A DNA stretch of 5,891 bases from Balneolaceae bacterium (lineage in GTDB: Bacteria; Bacteroidota; Rhodothermia; Balneolales; Balneolaceae), in contig PWFZ01000095.1 in NCBI GenBank assembly GCA_003555185.1, forward strand, positions 1-5,891, read 5' to 3'. Each line of letters begins with the position of its first letter. Positions within the stretch are counted from its first letter, which is position 1. The translations under genes and the position numbers were made by a program. Positions 5,016-5,891 of this stretch are shown piece after piece. The notes under the pieces were generated by a model that saw nothing but the letters and a program-made list of their open reading frames with translations, was not told where the DNA came from and did no database searches.

Positions 5016-5891
5016 TTAATTTACATTCAATTCTATATCTGCAACAACGATTACAGGTACTTCACTTCTTCTATCAAGGATAAAAAGCTTCCCGTTGTTG
5101 TAATTCATAATCTGAATGTTCCAGCCCGGAGTTATTCTATCCCCTGTTTCTAGCTGGCTAAGTTCATCAATTTTTGTATACCCAAGAAAATCGCCCGAAT
5201 CTATATCAAACAGTGAAACACCCACCTCTTCTGATGAATTGTCATCAATTTTTGCAGTATATAGTGCTAAGTACTTATCACCAACAGCGTGAACACCTAT
5301 AGCAGTACTGTATACTATTGCAGCAACTGCGCCTCTCGGTGTACCAATTCTAACCGCATAATCGGGTGCATTACCGGCATTAACCTGTTCGTATACCTTT
5401 TCAACTTCATTGGAGGATTCAAGGATCATTTTATTCTCCCAATTACTCCCTCCGTAAATATACACCGACCCCTGATATAAAAATGGTGCAACTACTAATC
5501 GATCATCAGGCAATATCTCAATTATCCCCGTTTGTGGGCCTCCGACAAATCTTTCTATAAAATAACTATCCAAATCGCCAAATAGAGAAGCATCAGCCAC
5601 CGATACCCGGTTTTCAGCAAATCCGGATGAAAATACATGAACTAAATTGTCATTCTCAGGCCTTGGTTGATCAGGAATAACCGGCAGCATCCTATATAGC
5701 AAAAAGTAATTGCCCGCACTATCAGCTCTACCCATCCATGGTGAAATAATATCTTCAGATGGAGATTTGTGGGTGGCGAGGTGATCTCCCTCTAACGAAA
5801 AGGTGCTTGCACGCAGCATAGTTCTGTCAAATACCACCAACTCACCTTCGTTTGAAGAATCAAGAAAGACCACCGAAAGATCTACAAATTC
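5016..5891 (-). CDS. 6-bladed beta-propeller (NHL-like) protein, N-terminal part outside the window
   Basis: The frame is open to the window edge (the visible fragment begins EFVDLSVVFLDSSNEG), so the GTG at 5873 is internal; 291 C-terminal residues are visible. The fragment is rich in beta strands separated by Gly/Asp/Asn turns. Blade-like segments include GELVVFDRTMLRASTFSLEGDHL (16-38), ADSAGNYFLLYRM (near 57), NLVHVFSSGF, IIEILPDDRLVVAPFLYQGSVYIYGG, KYLALYTAKI, EVGVSLFDIDSGDFLGYTKI and GKLFILDRRSEVPVIVVADI (267-286). The 'xxVFDR..LRxxxFxxxG' pattern is that of 6-bladed propellers common in Bacteroidota, often secreted or lipid-anchored. No Cys pattern or catalytic motif is visible, and the secretion signal, if any, is off the window. 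The specific function is unknown. It is convergent with the dehydrogenase gene and shows no metabolic link to it. Confidence 0.75.
   Translation of the reverse strand, partial: EFVDLSVVFLDSSNEGELVVFDRTMLRASTFSLEGDHLATHKSPSEDIISPWMGRADSAGNYFLLYRMLPVIPDQPRPENDNLVHVFSSGFAENRVSVADASLFGDLDSYFIERFVGGPQTGIIEILPDDRLVVAPFLYQGSVYIYGGSNWENKMILESSNEVEKVYEQVNAGNAPDYAVRIGTPRGAVAAIVYSTAIGVHAVGDKYLALYTAKIDDNSSEEVGVSLFDIDSGDFLGYTKIDELSQLETGDRITPGWNIQIMNYNNGKLFILDRRSEVPVIVVADIELNVN

Noticed and set aside
5871..5873. GTG (minus strand) as the start of the beta-propeller gene
   Set aside because: The frame continues without a stop to the window edge, there is no signal sequence after it, and a full propeller needs more residues.
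1..5891. tRNA, rRNA, CRISPR array, transposase or prophage genes
   Set aside because: I saw no cloverleaf, rRNA segment, regularly spaced repeats or transposase-like frame on either strand.

Overview
The window reads as a chromosomal segment from a Bacteroidota-like bacterium, plausibly of the Balneolales/Rhodothermia side. This placement is inferred from AT-rich leaders without Shine-Dalgarno sequences, a promoter-like TTACTTTG box, a four-helix-bundle (23S intervening-sequence type) protein gene, and a 6-bladed beta-propeller gene. No marker gene confirms it.

Positions 1-3071 (+ strand) hold an electron-transfer operon: the 3' part of etfA (electron transfer flavoprotein alpha), a 104-nt spacer with a long imperfect palindrome, fixC (flavoprotein subunit of a split ETF:quinone oxidoreductase), a small four-helix-bundle gene inside a long inverted repeat, and fixX (its ferredoxin-like subunit). 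A hairpin at 3088-3111 closes the operon and also serves the convergent gene. Positions 3136-3462 (- strand) encode a small putative lipoprotein with one carboxypeptidase-regulatory-like fold. Positions 3463-3770 are a non-coding stretch of 308 bases with several inverted repeats and the likely promoter of the next gene. Positions 3771-4961 (+) encode an acyl-CoA dehydrogenase. Another hairpin separates it from the 3' part of a beta-propeller gene (- strand) that runs off the right edge.

The metabolic genes fit one pathway. The acyl-CoA dehydrogenase oxidises an acyl-CoA and passes electrons to ETF; ETF passes them to FixC/FixX, which reduces the membrane quinone pool. The ETF beta subunit is expected just left of the window.

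The most notable structure is the insertion between fixC and fixX. The four-helix-bundle gene is AT-rich (about 35% G+C by hand count, against about 48% in sampled lines of fixC). It is enclosed by arms at 2222-2243 and 2694-2715 that pair over 22 consecutive positions in RNA, with two adjacent G.U wobbles. This copies, inside an mRNA operon, the layout of the intervening sequences in 23S rRNA of some bacteria (stem, with an ORF in the loop). The etfA-fixC spacer has a similar palindromic character and shares a short motif with the right arm, so it may be a related element without an ORF.
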